A stretch of 51,463 nucleotides of DNA from Eubacteriales bacterium (GTDB lineage Bacteria > Bacillota > Clostridia > Oscillospirales > CAG-382). The DNA lies in the NCBI GenBank assembly GCA_028702135.1, contig JAQVPJ010000016.1, positions 1-51,463 of the forward strand. The letters run 5' to 3'. Below, one piece after another: positions 34,675 to 43,609 of the stretch. The notes under the pieces were generated by a model. It was not told the origin of the DNA and did no database searches. It saw only the letters and a program-made list of their open reading frames with translations. Numbering within the stretch: the first letter of the stretch is position 1; each line of letters starts with the position of its first letter. The position numbers were made by a program, and so were the translations under genes.

Positions 34675-36189
34675 ATGAAAAAGCTTTATTGTGCCGTTCT
34701 GTGTTTTATTTTTCTGACCACCCTGTTACTCTCCTCATGTAAAAACGGGGATGATAATAAATCAGGAAGAGATAACTCAGGTGCGACGGTTTCCGGCGAT
34801 GGTAACTATATCGCTAACATTCCGGAAAAGGACTACGGTGGAAAATCCTTTGTTTTCCTGACCTGCGGACCTAATCAGGAGCACGAATCGGAGATTGTGT
34901 ACAATGATTATACCGATGGTGGTGATGAGAAAATGGCAAAGGTCGTCAATGATGCCATATCTACAAGAAATCACTCTGTCGAGGAGCTGCTCAATATAGA
35001 GATAAAAGAGCAGTATGTTTTTGATACAAAACGCAAAAACGGCGAGTTCGCAAACAAAATTAGGCTCGATATATCTGCCGGTTCAGGCGATTATCATGTG
35101 CTGACTCCCTGCATTTATGACGGAGCGATGCTTGCCGCAGAGGGTTTGCTGTTCGACCTGAACAGTGATATTCGATATCTTGATATGAGTCAGCCTTGGT
35201 GGGACCAGACATTCAACGAGGAGCTTACCATAAATGACAAGCTGTATTTTACGGTTGGTGATATAGGAACCACAAATAAATCTGCAACCGCTGCTCTATT
35301 TTATAATAAAAACCTTGTAGAAAAGCTTGCACTCGAAAACCCATATGATCTTGTCCGAGAGCACAAATGGACAATCGATAAGGTAACGCAAATGGCTAAA
35401 TCCATCAGCAGCGACGACAATCAGGACGGCAAGATAGATTACAATGACAGCATGGGCTGGTCCGGTCAGCTCGATGATATGTGGGCATTGTTCTATGGAT
35501 CCGGCGAGAAGATTGCTTCCATCGGCTCTGACGGCTACCCGATGCTTACTATGTACAATGAACGTTCTACGGATGTAATCGATGCGATGCTCAAGCTTGT
35601 ACAGGACGATGATCATTATATAAGCGCTAATGATTACTGGGGTGCGGAAGGTGTTGCATGGCCATCATTACTTACAATTAAGCCTTTCCTTCAAGGAAAA
35701 TGCCTGTTCTTTTCCGGTAACATTTCGACAACCAACGATTTTGCCGATATGGACGACGATTTCGGAATTGTTCCGGTTCCGCTCTATGACGAAAACCAGG
35801 AGGATTATCACAGCCTTATCAATCCTTGGGTAAGTTCATGCTTTGCTGTTCCTAAAAATGTCGCCGTTGAGTCGGATAAGGAGTTTGTCGGTATCGTACT
35901 TGAGGCGATGGCTGCGGCAGGTAAAAACATGATCCAGCCTGCATTTTATGAGGTTGCATTGAAGTATCAAAATACCAGAGATGATGATTCGATAGAAATG
36001 CTTGACAGGATTTTTGCGTCACGCGGATGCGATATTGGCATTATATTTGCGTGGGGCAAGCTTGATGTGGAGCTCCAAGCGCTTGCATCGGCGGCTCCCG
36101 GAACATTCACGTCAAAATACGAATCTTTAAAGGATATCGCACAAAATCAGCTTGAAGAAACAGTAGAATTCTTTAAGGAAAACGAATAG
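34675..36189 (+). CDS. Extracellular solute-binding lipoprotein (family 1-like), copy A
   Basis: The 504-residue lipoprotein has a signal ending in LLLSSC and the two-lobed fold of ABC sugar-binding proteins. The pattern QPWWDQTFNEELTINDKLYF, then GDI, is shared with the gene at 36808. EF-hand-like SDDNQDGKIDYND appears near residue 245. It likely binds an oligosaccharide. No permease genes are adjacent. GGGGGTAAG precedes the ATG by about 10 bases. A terminator follows. Confidence 0.88.
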   Translation: MKKLYCAVLCFIFLTTLLLSSCKNGDDNKSGRDNSGATVSGDGNYIANIPEKDYGGKSFVFLTCGPNQEHESEIVYNDYTDGGDEKMAKVVNDAISTRNHSVEELLNIEIKEQYVFDTKRKNGEFANKIRLDISAGSGDYHVLTPCIYDGAMLAAEGLLFDLNSDIRYLDMSQPWWDQTFNEELTINDKLYFTVGDIGTTNKSATAALFYNKNLVEKLALENPYDLVREHKWTIDKVTQMAKSISSDDNQDGKIDYNDSMGWSGQLDDMWALFYGSGEKIASIGSDGYPMLTMYNERSTDVIDAMLKLVQDDDHYISANDYWGAEGVAWPSLLTIKPFLQGKCLFFSGNISTTNDFADMDDDFGIVPVPLYDENQEDYHSLINPWVSSCFAVPKNVAVESDKEFVGIVLEAMAAAGKNMIQPAFYEVALKYQNTRDDDSIEMLDRIFASRGCDIGIIFAWGKLDVELQALASAAPGTFTSKYESLKDIAQNQLEETVEFFKENE

Positions 36190-36202
36190 GAAAAAACAAA
36201 AA

Positions 36203-36236
36203 AATGCAGGCTGCCTTTTAGGCAGCCCATTTTTTT
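36203..36236. terminator. Bidirectional terminator between convergent genes
   Basis: GGCTGCC-TTTTA-GGCAGCC is flanked by a run of A on the left and of T on the right. It can serve both the solute-binding gene and the converging membrane-protein gene. Confidence 0.85.
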
Positions 36237-36244
36237 ATCTTGTA

Positions 36245-36667
36245 TTATTTCTCGTCTTCTTCCCTGCTTTGTGCTTTTGTATTTGCCTTCTCAGATATGA
36301 TAAGATTAATGACCAGAATAATCGCAAAAATTGCCAGCAACGAAAGTTGTATAAGCAGAGAGGAAGCAAAATTGTTAGATTCTGCAAGGATCAGCACAAT
36401 ACCGATAATAAGTTGAGCGGCAAAATAGACAGCTCCGAATTCGGTTGGCTCTATGCCAAATATCTTACGCTTTATCTGATATCGTCCCGTCAGCACAGGC
36501 GTTGCGATAAAAGTAATAAAAGAAACAATAATAAATATATACGATGTCCATGCAGTTGAATTAGCTTCGCTGCTCATATCCGTCATATAAAAAACAAAGT
36601 TGAACACAATAAAAATAATGCTGCCGAGAATTATCCATAAAACATTTTGCTTTTTCATTTTACTCAT
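36245..36667 (-). CDS. Four-helix membrane protein, unknown
   Basis: The 140-residue protein has four predicted membrane helices (about 10-28, 42-62, 78-97, 105-125) and a charged cytoplasmic tail (SREEDEK). No motif identifies a family. The ribosome-binding site is weak. It lies between two paralogous solute-binding genes and is transcribed in the direction of the second one, but separated from it by a hairpin. No function can be given. Confidence 0.7.
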   Translation of the reverse strand: MSKMKKQNVLWIILGSIIFIVFNFVFYMTDMSSEANSTAWTSYIFIIVSFITFIATPVLTGRYQIKRKIFGIEPTEFGAVYFAAQLIIGIVLILAESNNFASSLLIQLSLLAIFAIILVINLIISEKANTKAQSREEDEK

Positions 36668-36760
36668 CGCAACCGATAAAAGTACATAAAACTACATTTA
36701 TCGCAATTACAATACTCCTCCTGTTATTTATATATCACCACAAAAAGCAGAAATATTCCT

Positions 36761-36791
36761 GAGGACGGCAGCCAAAATGACCGCCGCCCTC
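36761..36791 (-). terminator. Hairpin after solute-binding gene B
   Basis: On the minus strand GAGGGCGGCGGTC and GGCTGCCGTCCTC form a 13-bp stem with three G-U pairs. On the plus strand the same positions are mismatches, so it works on the minus strand. A clear U-run does not follow, so termination may be partial. Confidence 0.5.
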
Positions 36792-36807
36792 TTTTTATGA
36801 GAATTTG

Positions 36808-38340
36808 TTAATCTTGATATCCTAGGACAACCTCTTCGATATCCGTTTCGATTATGGATTTTATTCTCTCGAGTTCGGAGGCGATGCTCGTAGATTTATT
36901 TGACATAAGGTTATAGAACATCGTCGATACTTTTCCGAAGTTATAGATGATGCCGAGATCATATACAACATTATTGAACACATAATCGTCGAGCATTTCC
37001 TCGTCCTCAGCAGAGTCCATATCTCTTGTTTTAAGAACTGTTGTGTAGTAAGCGTCAGTAATGTAATTCTTTGCTTCGCAAGCCATGACCTCAATCATGA
37101 ATGCAGAAAACTCGGGTTTAGGAACCGATATGGGAATTACTATACCATTAGCAAGACCGGCAGAACAGGGAGTAAAATAGTCCTGCTGATTTGTGTCATA
37201 CTTCGGCATCGGCACAACCCCGTAATCGGCACCTTTAGGATAATTTCTGAGCTTTTTAATTGCGGAGAAAGCTGAGGTGCGGAACAGAGCGCGGTTCTCA
37301 CCGAATATGTTGAGGGATTCCTTCCACATATCTCCGCCTTCTGGTAAATTGAAATCCTGACAATGAATGCACCATTCACCCGTTTTCTGGAGATCGGTTA
37401 AAATATCAACAGCCACTGTAAATGATCTCTCGCTACCTATTGCAATCTGAGGAATATCAGCATTATCCTTTGTGATGAGCTTCTCTCCGGAGGCAAGATA
37501 GAACATAATCGAATCGGTATATGAGGAGGACAGTCCCCACTGGTCTTTTGAAGTGTATACTCCATCACCGTCGTCAACAGTAACAGCTTTTGAAAGCTCT
37601 ATCATCTTGTCAAGCGTCCATTCACCGTTTCTGACAAGCTCGTAAAGATCAACTTCCGGCCAGTTGCTGGCAAGCATTTCCTTGTTAAATGTTATTGCAA
37701 CGGAAACAATCTTCTGCATTATCGAAATATCGCCGGTAGTAAAATAAACTTTATCTGCTATCGAAAGAGATTCGGTAGCATTTTGATCCCACCAGGGCAT
37801 TGACAAATCAATGTAGGGAGCGAACTGCTCGTCTGCGAGATCATAAAGAGAGCCCTCTTGAGCGAGCGTTGCACATCCGGGAAGGAAGGGTATCGCAGCG
37901 TCAAAGCCTCCGATCGTTGACATAACGTCAAGCCTTACATCCTCTAAAACTGACTTTGCGTAGATTGCCTTTATTTCGACACCATAATCACCAAAAACCT
38001 TGTTGTTTCTGTTTCTAACAGCATCCTCAAGCGCATCATCTGTTGTTTCGTATTTATCGACCCCGACTTCTTCAGAAAAATATGTAGTCTCAACCTCGTT
38101 TGAGGTTACCAGAACTCTGAATTCCTTTATATCGGGAGCAGGGTTTTCAGGCATATTTACATAATACTTGCCGTTACTATCTTTTCCTCCGTGGGCATTA
38201 TTACTACTGCTCTCCTCTGATGCAGCATCAGTTGAATTGTTTGACTCTTCGCCCGTTATTTCGCAGGATGCTAACAATAGTGGCATCGTTAGCAGCAAAC
38301 ATAAAAGGGCGATGACATATCTCTTTGACATTGATTTCAT
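36808..38340 (-). CDS. Extracellular solute-binding lipoprotein (family 1-like), copy B
   Basis: The roughly 510-residue lipoprotein has signal LLTMPLLLASC. It is a clear paralog of the protein at 34675: both share PWWDQ, an L-x-I-x-DK-x-YF-T-x-GDI block, an ELVRxxxWTxDK segment, a calcium-loop-like VTVDDGDGVYTSKD and the SGEK region. No transporter genes are adjacent. I chose the ATG at 38340 (AAAGGA upstream); the frame is open 23 codons further. Ligand unknown, likely an oligosaccharide. Confidence 0.88.
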   Translation of the reverse strand: MKSMSKRYVIALLCLLLTMPLLLASCEITGEESNNSTDAASEESSSNNAHGGKDSNGKYYVNMPENPAPDIKEFRVLVTSNEVETTYFSEEVGVDKYETTDDALEDAVRNRNNKVFGDYGVEIKAIYAKSVLEDVRLDVMSTIGGFDAAIPFLPGCATLAQEGSLYDLADEQFAPYIDLSMPWWDQNATESLSIADKVYFTTGDISIMQKIVSVAITFNKEMLASNWPEVDLYELVRNGEWTLDKMIELSKAVTVDDGDGVYTSKDQWGLSSSYTDSIMFYLASGEKLITKDNADIPQIAIGSERSFTVAVDILTDLQKTGEWCIHCQDFNLPEGGDMWKESLNIFGENRALFRTSAFSAIKKLRNYPKGADYGVVPMPKYDTNQQDYFTPCSAGLANGIVIPISVPKPEFSAFMIEVMACEAKNYITDAYYTTVLKTRDMDSAEDEEMLDDYVFNNVVYDLGIIYNFGKVSTMFYNLMSNKSTSIASELERIKSIIETDIEEVVLGYQD

Positions 38341-38506
38341 GGATAGCTCTTTCCTTTCATATGAATATAATTGAATATAACAATTCTTCTCCTTTTGGAG
38401 CACATTCATAGGTATATTTTAACATACCTGTTGAATTCTGTCAATACAAACTTTTATCCGTGTGGTTTTACTGCGAATTTTGTTCAAATTCAACAAAATG
38501 AATTAT

Positions 38507-39958
38507 TTATTTTAAAAAAATATCGTATGTGCCTAAAAAATGCCTTTTTATTTTAAAATAATCATTTGCGGTAACGCTATTTTTGCCGCTAAGACAACCG
38601 GCGCAGAGTTGCGCATCGCTCAACTCGAAATTACCAATAAAAGCTCGTTTTACATTTAAATAATCTAACGCACTCACCCTGCCGTCCCCGGTCAAATCAC
38701 CGAGCACAATGATAATAAGACTATCCGCAAAACCTCCGTTTCCGTCGGGTATGTACACCCTGCAGCCCGTGCCGATTACTTCCTTGTCGAATATAATTCC
38801 GCTGTTTTTAAACTGTGTCCTTATATATTCTGCGCTGCAGTTTTCGCCAGCTCCGAGAAGAAATCCTCTCTGCCTGTCGATGATTAAGCCGGAATCGGGA
38901 ATAAGCTCTAAAATGTCATTATCGCTGTTATCAGCTATCTCAATCGTTGCGGTTGAACTTACCGCTCCGGTCTTAAAGTTTATTCCGGTTATAACGATTA
39001 AATCACCGATTTTGAAGGCATTCGTCGCAGCTTTATTATTTCTTGAATTTATATAGGCGTCGGAGCTTGTGTCCCTGTCGTCGCAATGGCTTGCAAAGAT
39101 AATGCCACCCTCCGGAATGGTAAGACTTCCTGATTGGAGATGTTCTCCTTTTTGTGTAATAACATATTTCCCGTCGGTTCCGGAGGGAGCCGCAACGAAA
39201 TAGGAAGCCCATGATGTGTTAAGCTCGTTATATAAAACAGTATTTTTTCCGTTGAACTTTTTATCGGCTATTACTGCAGCTCCTGCGGTAACCTTTTGAT
39301 TATATCCCGTAACATAAACTCTTTTTCCCGGTATGGGTGTCGGCAGATCGGGTATTTCATGCTGTACTCGTCCTGCATAAGGCGGTGTTCCGTATCCGAT
39401 TATGTATGTATCTTCAAGCGAATATGATCGGTAAGCACAGGAATCGGCGGTATTTCCCTCTATTGTGTAAACCGTTTTTAGATTTGATTCATAAACGATA
39501 CCCACATGGGAAGATTCGCTGTTCTCTGTTCTGCCGTTCGCAAAAAAGATTATATCCCCCGCGAGAGGATAATAACCGCTGCTGCGGCTCTTCCATTGCC
39601 CTTTGTTCTTGAAATGATTTACCCAATACGGACAGTATGCAAAAGAGCCTGTTGAGCTTATTGTGCCCGCCTCATAGGAACACCAGGAAACGAACATCGC
39701 ACACCATGGGGCCTTAATGAACGAATCGTCGGTATTCATATAATCATGATACCAATCGCCGTACTTAGTGTATCCGGAATATTTCTCGCAGCCCTCGTAA
39801 TAACCTATCTGCGTTTTTGCAACCTCGACTATATCTGTCTGACCTTTCCCGGTGTTTATATATGTATTGTCATAAGCTGCTTCTGCAATAAAATTTACCG
39901 ATAGTAAAGTGAATGTTATTACTTGAAATAAAATCAGCGATATTATTCTTTTTGCCAT
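38507..39958 (-). CDS. Secreted CHAP-domain amidase/peptidase with C-terminal dockerin
   Basis: The 483-residue protein has a signal peptide (1-27) and a CHAP domain (about 40-190): Cys86 in APWCAMFVSWC, His151 in SSHVGIVYE and Glu167/Asn169 in TIEGNT. A beta-rich module (about 215-340) follows, which recurs in the cohesin protein at 48095. An IGTGC linker leads to a dockerin (420-483) with one intact calcium loop (DLTGDGRVSALD) and a degenerate second repeat ending KIKRHFLGTYDIF. CHAP enzymes cut peptidoglycan cross-bridges or stem peptides. GGAGG lies 8 bases before ATG. Confidence 0.88.
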   Translation of the reverse strand: MAKRIISLILFQVITFTLLSVNFIAEAAYDNTYINTGKGQTDIVEVAKTQIGYYEGCEKYSGYTKYGDWYHDYMNTDDSFIKAPWCAMFVSWCSYEAGTISSTGSFAYCPYWVNHFKNKGQWKSRSSGYYPLAGDIIFFANGRTENSESSHVGIVYESNLKTVYTIEGNTADSCAYRSYSLEDTYIIGYGTPPYAGRVQHEIPDLPTPIPGKRVYVTGYNQKVTAGAAVIADKKFNGKNTVLYNELNTSWASYFVAAPSGTDGKYVITQKGEHLQSGSLTIPEGGIIFASHCDDRDTSSDAYINSRNNKAATNAFKIGDLIVITGINFKTGAVSSTATIEIADNSDNDILELIPDSGLIIDRQRGFLLGAGENCSAEYIRTQFKNSGIIFDKEVIGTGCRVYIPDGNGGFADSLIIIVLGDLTGDGRVSALDYLNVKRAFIGNFELSDAQLCAGCLSGKNSVTANDYFKIKRHFLGTYDIFLK

Positions 39959-39994
39959 GCCGTCATCCTCCGATTTATATTTGTTTACTGCTTA

Positions 39995-40024
39995 ATTATA
40001 TGCCATATATATAATTTAAGTCAA
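39995..40024 (-). promoter_or_regulatory. Sigma-A promoter of the CHAP-dockerin gene
   Basis: On the minus strand TTGACT (40019-40024) and TATAAT (39995-40000) are 18 bases apart. It is divergent from, and adjacent to, the birA control region. Confidence 0.7.
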
Positions 40025-40041
40025 CAGTTATTTATGACGGA

Positions 40042-40073
40042 TTGTCAACCATCAATTGAGTACAGGTTGACAT
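40042..40073. promoter_or_regulatory. BirA operator
   Basis: TTGTCAACC and GGTTGACAT are half-sites separated by 14 bases; the inner 8 bases of each arm are perfect complements. Half-site sequence and spacing match the known BirA operator (TTGTnAACC-N14-GGTTnACAA type). The right arm contains the -35 box of the birA promoter, so bound BirA should block transcription when biotin is plentiful. Confidence 0.88.
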
Positions 40074-40095
40074 ATAAAAATATTTATGTTATAAT
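40067..40095 (+). promoter_or_regulatory. Consensus sigma-A promoter of birA-bioY
   Basis: TTGACA and TATAAT, both perfect consensus boxes, are separated by 17 bases. The -35 box lies inside the BirA operator. Confidence 0.88.
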
Positions 40096-40126
40096 ATAAA
40101 TAATACTATTCATTGGAAGGTGCAGG

Positions 40127-41101
40127 ATGAACAAGGACAGAATACTATCTATGCTCGAGGAGAATAAAGGCATATATCTTAGCGGTCAGGAGCTTGCAAA
40201 ACGGTTATTTGTTACACGCAGCGCCGTCTGGAAGGCAATAAATATGCTCCGAAGGGACGGCTATATAATTAAAGCGGTTAAAAACAAGGGGTATATGCTG
40301 CCGCATGACAGCGATATTGTTTCGGAGCAGAGTATCCGCCCGTTTTTAAGGGGTAATGCTGCCGATTTCAGGTTTGAAATTAAAAAAACACTGCCTTCAA
40401 CAAATACATATCTAAAGGGATTAGCCGCAAACGGCGAAAAAGAGGGGCTTGTAATTATGGCGAACGAACAGACGGCCGGCAGGGGGCGCATGGGACGCAG
40501 CTTTTTCTCTCCGGCAGATGATGGTATTTATATGTCAGTTTTACTTCGCCCTCCGCTTAAAGCTGATAGCGCTGCCCTACTTACTACTATGGCCGCAGTA
40601 TCTGTATCAAGAGCTATCGAGAACACTGTCGGAATTCCGATCGGGATAAAATGGGTGAATGATCTGTATTATAAGGATAAAAAAATCGCAGGAATTCTGA
40701 CCGAGGGAGGAATCGATATCGAAAGCGGCACCCTGCAATACGCCATTATCGGTATCGGTGTTAATGTTTTTACAGAGGAATTTCCCGATGATCTCAAGGA
40801 TACCGCAGCCTCAATTTCAAAATCGGCAGATGAAAAGGGAGTATCACGCCCCCTGCTTGCTGCAGAAATCCTAAACCTTCTTGAAGAGAACCTTCCTGCG
40901 CTTGATAAAAAAAATCATATATCAGAGTATAGAGCCAGATCAATTTTAACCGGCAAGGAGATATTTGTTAGCAGAGGAGATAAGAAAATCCCCGCCGTAG
41001 CACTTGATATAGATGAAAATGCCTGTCTTGTTGTCAAATACGATGACGGTAAAATCGAATCTCTGTCATCAAGTGACGTCAGCATACGCAGAAATAAATA
41101 A
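40127..41101 (+). CDS. birA: Bifunctional biotin-protein ligase / biotin operon repressor
   Basis: The 324-residue protein has an N-terminal winged helix (LSGQELAKRLFVTRSAVWKAI), the biotin-AMP synthetase core (AGRGRMGRSF, GIKWVNDLYYKDKKIAGIL) and a C-terminal SH3-like domain. It attaches biotin to carboxylases and represses biotin genes. The DNA-binding domain together with the operator upstream supports autoregulation. GGAAGG precedes the ATG. Confidence 0.97.
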   Translation: MNKDRILSMLEENKGIYLSGQELAKRLFVTRSAVWKAINMLRRDGYIIKAVKNKGYMLPHDSDIVSEQSIRPFLRGNAADFRFEIKKTLPSTNTYLKGLAANGEKEGLVIMANEQTAGRGRMGRSFFSPADDGIYMSVLLRPPLKADSAALLTTMAAVSVSRAIENTVGIPIGIKWVNDLYYKDKKIAGILTEGGIDIESGTLQYAIIGIGVNVFTEEFPDDLKDTAASISKSADEKGVSRPLLAAEILNLLEENLPALDKKNHISEYRARSILTGKEIFVSRGDKKIPAVALDIDENACLVVKYDDGKIESLSSSDVSIRRNK

Positions 41102-41111
41102 GTTATTGATT

Positions 41112-41657
41112 ATGAAAAAGCAATCGATAAGATCTTTGATATTAACCTCGATATTTGCGGCAATTATCTCTGTTCTTGCACCTATAACAATCCCGGTCGG
41201 CACGGTTCCGATAACACTATCACTCTTTGCTGTATTTCTGTGCGGTTCACTTCTGCCGACCGCTCAAGCGGTTATGGCGACGATTGTTTATATTACGCTC
41301 GGTGCGATAGGTTTACCTGTGTTCTCGTCTTATACCGGCGGTTTTTCGGTTCTTACCGGTGTTACCGGTGGCTTTATATGGGCTTATCCGCTTATGGCGT
41401 TTTCTATCTCTTTATCGGTAAAAATATTCAAAAAACGTTGTGCCTTATCGCTTTTTACAGGAATCTGTATTGCTATAATTATATGCTACACTCTCGGAAC
41501 ATTCTGGTTTTGTTATCTGACAGGAAACAGCTTGACAACAGGTATAACCGCCTGCGTGCTTCCTTTTATCGTACCCGATGTTATAAAAGCGGTTGCTGCA
41601 GCCAGTTTGGCGTTAGGACTTGACAGATTCTATGTTATAAATAAAAAACTAACCTGA
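41112..41657 (+). CDS. bioY: Biotin transporter BioY (ECF S-component)
   Basis: The protein has six membrane helices and BioY landmarks: ITIPVGTVPITLSLFAVFL, GAIGLPVFSSYTGGFSVL and GPxGGF-like TGVTGGFIWAYPL. It binds biotin and works with a shared ECF module, which is not in this window. The start at 41112 lies 10 bases after birA with no clear ribosome-binding site, so translation is probably coupled. BirA controls the pair. Confidence 0.93.
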   Translation: MKKQSIRSLILTSIFAAIISVLAPITIPVGTVPITLSLFAVFLCGSLLPTAQAVMATIVYITLGAIGLPVFSSYTGGFSVLTGVTGGFIWAYPLMAFSISLSVKIFKKRCALSLFTGICIAIIICYTLGTFWFCYLTGNSLTTGITACVLPFIVPDVIKAVAAASLALGLDRFYVINKKLT

Positions 41658-41662
41658 AACGC

Positions 41663-41693
41663 AAAAAACGAGACAAAAACGCCTCGTTTTTTT
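41663..41693. terminator. Terminator after bioY
   Basis: AAAAAACGAG and CTCGTTTTTT pair around a 10-base loop, with T-runs on either strand. It separates bioY from the convergent gene ending at 41697. Confidence 0.75.
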
Positions 41694-41696
41694 ATT

Positions 41697-42212
41697 CTAA
41701 TACTTACCGTTTTTCCAGGATTCAAGCTTTTGCATAATAATATCACGCGTTTTGTAGCAGATGTCGGGCAGCGTTCCTCCGAAGCATTTTTCAGCTTCTC
41801 TGAAGCCTTTTTCTATTGCTGCTTTCAGCTCCTCAAACTTACCCGTATCGTTCCCCGAAATTGCAATAGCAAAATTGACGATATTATCGCTGACCGTCTC
41901 GACGCTGTAATCGCTTTCCGTAAAGGCTTCGTCGCTTAAAACAATTATAGTATATTTACCCTGCTTTAAGATTATGCTCTCAACAAGATTACGCAGGTTT
42001 TCGTTTATTCTCTGCGCCTCCGCCTTAACTGCGTTGATATGGGCAGCGTTCAATCTGTTCGGTTTTCTGTAAACACCGGCTTTATTAGACCCTGTATTGA
42101 GCTCTATCTTATCTTTTTTCAAATTCTGCTGTATGTTTGACTTATTGCTTGTATTCTTTTTTTTGCTGTAAACTCTACTCGCTTTATCATTCGCTCCGAT
42201 TTTGTTAATCAT
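41697..42212 (-). CDS. Hypothetical cytoplasmic protein, 171 residues
   Basis: A polar, disordered N-terminus (about 1-45, Lys/Asn/Ser-rich) is followed by a helical domain ending in FAIAISGNDTGKFEELKAAI ... GGTLPDICYKTRDIIMQKLE. This C-terminal pattern occurs in uncharacterised proteins of motile and sporulating Clostridia (DUF5610-like); the match is from memory and not certain. GGAGG lies 8 bases before ATG. It is a single-gene unit. Function unknown. Confidence 0.75.
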   Translation of the reverse strand: MINKIGANDKASRVYSKKKNTSNKSNIQQNLKKDKIELNTGSNKAGVYRKPNRLNAAHINAVKAEAQRINENLRNLVESIILKQGKYTIIVLSDEAFTESDYSVETVSDNIVNFAIAISGNDTGKFEELKAAIEKGFREAEKCFGGTLPDICYKTRDIIMQKLESWKNGKY

Positions 42213-42320
42213 TAATATAACCTCCTTTTTATACTACCACATCCGTACCGTTTATAACAGAAAACGGTTTTACTTATATATCGGCATTTATTGACAAACA
42301 TTAAGAATATTTAATTAAAT

Positions 42321-42350
42321 AAAAAAAAACGTCAACCGGGTTGGTTGACG
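42321..42350 (-). terminator. Terminator of the Nudix gene
   Basis: On the minus strand CGTCAACC-AACCC-GGTTGACG is followed by nine T residues. It lies 17 bases after the stop codon. Confidence 0.9.
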
Positions 42351-42367
42351 GCTATCCGATTTCGCTG

Positions 42368-42811
42368 CTATTTCATCTCGCCGAGATAGATCGGCGACTT
42401 CTTGCCTAAAAAATAATTCTTTATAACCTTTCGCATATCAACAGGGAAGAGCGGCTCGTGCATAATGTTGTCGATATTCAGCCAATGTGTGCCGATTTGA
42501 TTGAAATCATACATCAATGCGCTCTCCCCCACTTCCTCGACTATGTTGCATACAAACATAAATTCTATCCTGTGAGTATCCACCTCTTGTTCGTCCTTAA
42601 AACCTTCACGTATAAATAGAAGGCTCTGAGGTTCTACAATATATCCGGTTTCTTCAAGCACCTCACGTTGCAACGCATCTAACATAAGCTCATTCGGTTC
42701 CTGCTTGCCGCCGGGAAGCGTATAATATATTCCCTGCTCATGCTTCATTTCTGTTACAAGCAGCTTTGTGTTTTTGATGATGATACCCTTTATAGAATTT
42801 CTTATGATCAC
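42368..42811 (-). CDS. Nudix hydrolase
   Basis: The complete Nudix box (G-x5-E-x7-REVLEETGY) is visible in GGKQEPNELMLDALQ and the following residues. Such enzymes cleave nucleoside diphosphates linked to another moiety and need magnesium. I prefer the GTG at 42811 (IIRNSIKGIIIKN), which follows AGGTG with good spacing; a GTG three codons earlier is possible. Substrate unknown. The region 42821-43046 has no gene. Confidence 0.92.
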   Translation of the reverse strand: MIIRNSIKGIIIKNTKLLVTEMKHEQGIYYTLPGGKQEPNELMLDALQREVLEETGYIVEPQSLLFIREGFKDEQEVDTHRIEFMFVCNIVEEVGESALMYDFNQIGTHWLNIDNIMHEPLFPVDMRKVIKNYFLGKKSPIYLGEMK

Positions 42812-43046
42812 GTTTTTCACCTAATTATGAAGTAAATTTGTTTTTGCATTAATAATGATACAGACTTACAGAACACCGACATAATTTCTTTACTTTGATA
42901 TTAACATACCTATTTTTTTTTGTCAACCTGTGTAATTTACTTATTTATTGTGTTCCCGGCACTTTTAATGATATGGTCTAAAAACAGAGGGCGGAAGAGA
43001 AAAAATATGTAATACATACTCCTGCTTAACTATGAAACGAATCAAT

Positions 43047-43076
43047 AAAAAAGCGCTGTGTAAACAGCTCTTTTTT
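43047..43076. terminator. Terminator of the 80-residue membrane protein gene
   Basis: AAAAAAGCGCTGT and ACAGCTCTTTTTT pair with one mismatch around a 4-base loop, giving T-runs on both strands. Confidence 0.65.
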
Positions 43077-43084
43077 ATATGTTG

Positions 43085-43327
43085 TCAAAACCCGAGCTCG
43101 AATATCCAGCTCCTTGAGTTTGAAGTGGTTTTTTCCTCCTGTATAAGCTTCAATAGGTTTTCCTCCGTACCGACGCGTAGTTTCGGCAAAACTCTCTCTT
43201 TTTCCTTGCCGATTTTACAGGTGAGCATATCTATTTCCCTGCAGTTTCTCACCGGGCGAAAAGATGACCTGTTATACAGTGCGCAAACAAAACACACATA
43301 GAATACTAATGCAACGAGCCAAACCAT
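43085..43327 (-). CDS. Small membrane-anchored protein, 80 residues
   Basis: One N-terminal membrane helix (VWLVALVFYVCFVCAL, residues 2-18) precedes a basic, Arg/Lys/Glu-rich tail that should be cytoplasmic. The start has a strong AGGAGG 8 bases upstream and the stop is followed by a terminator, so it is probably real. The overlapping plus-strand frame has no such signals. No family is recognised. Confidence 0.65.
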   Translation of the reverse strand: MVWLVALVFYVCFVCALYNRSSFRPVRNCREIDMLTCKIGKEKERVLPKLRVGTEENLLKLIQEEKTTSNSRSWIFELGF

Positions 43328-43498
43328 ATAAAAATCCTCCTTTTTATCTTACAACCATATTATAATCATTTAGGTGTACAATAAAAAGGACAGTAAAAAC
43401 AATCCGTGCAAATTTCTTATAATTCCGATGAAAGCACTATATAAATCAATATGTAAACTATATATATCGTAACTTTTTTGGAATATTTAAGAATAAAT

Positions 43499-43590
43499 TT
43501 TCGACAATTTTCTACACAGTATATTATTAATTCACAATTTATATTCAATTGGCATATTGTATAAAACAATTCAGGTGGTTTTGTGTCGAT
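43499..43590. promoter_or_regulatory. Two possible Spo0A boxes
   Basis: TTCGACA at 43499-43505 is the complement of the full 0A box TGTCGAA. TGTCGAT at 43584-43590 matches six of seven. They lie 105 and 20 bases upstream of the -35 box of the DUF6514-like gene. Regulation by Spo0A is an inference. Nothing else was seen in 43328-43609. Confidence 0.35.
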
Positions 43591-43609
43591 TTATGAGCGA
43601 CTCTTTTCG

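Noticed and set aside
42330-42350. Second BirA-like site (CGTCAACC / GGTTGACG)
   Set aside because: The half-sites are only 5 bases apart and followed by a T-run on the minus strand, so it is a terminator.
43032-43301. 89-residue plus-strand reading frame
   Set aside because: It overlaps the 80-residue minus gene that has the strong ribosome-binding site and terminator; its start lies inside a terminator hairpin.
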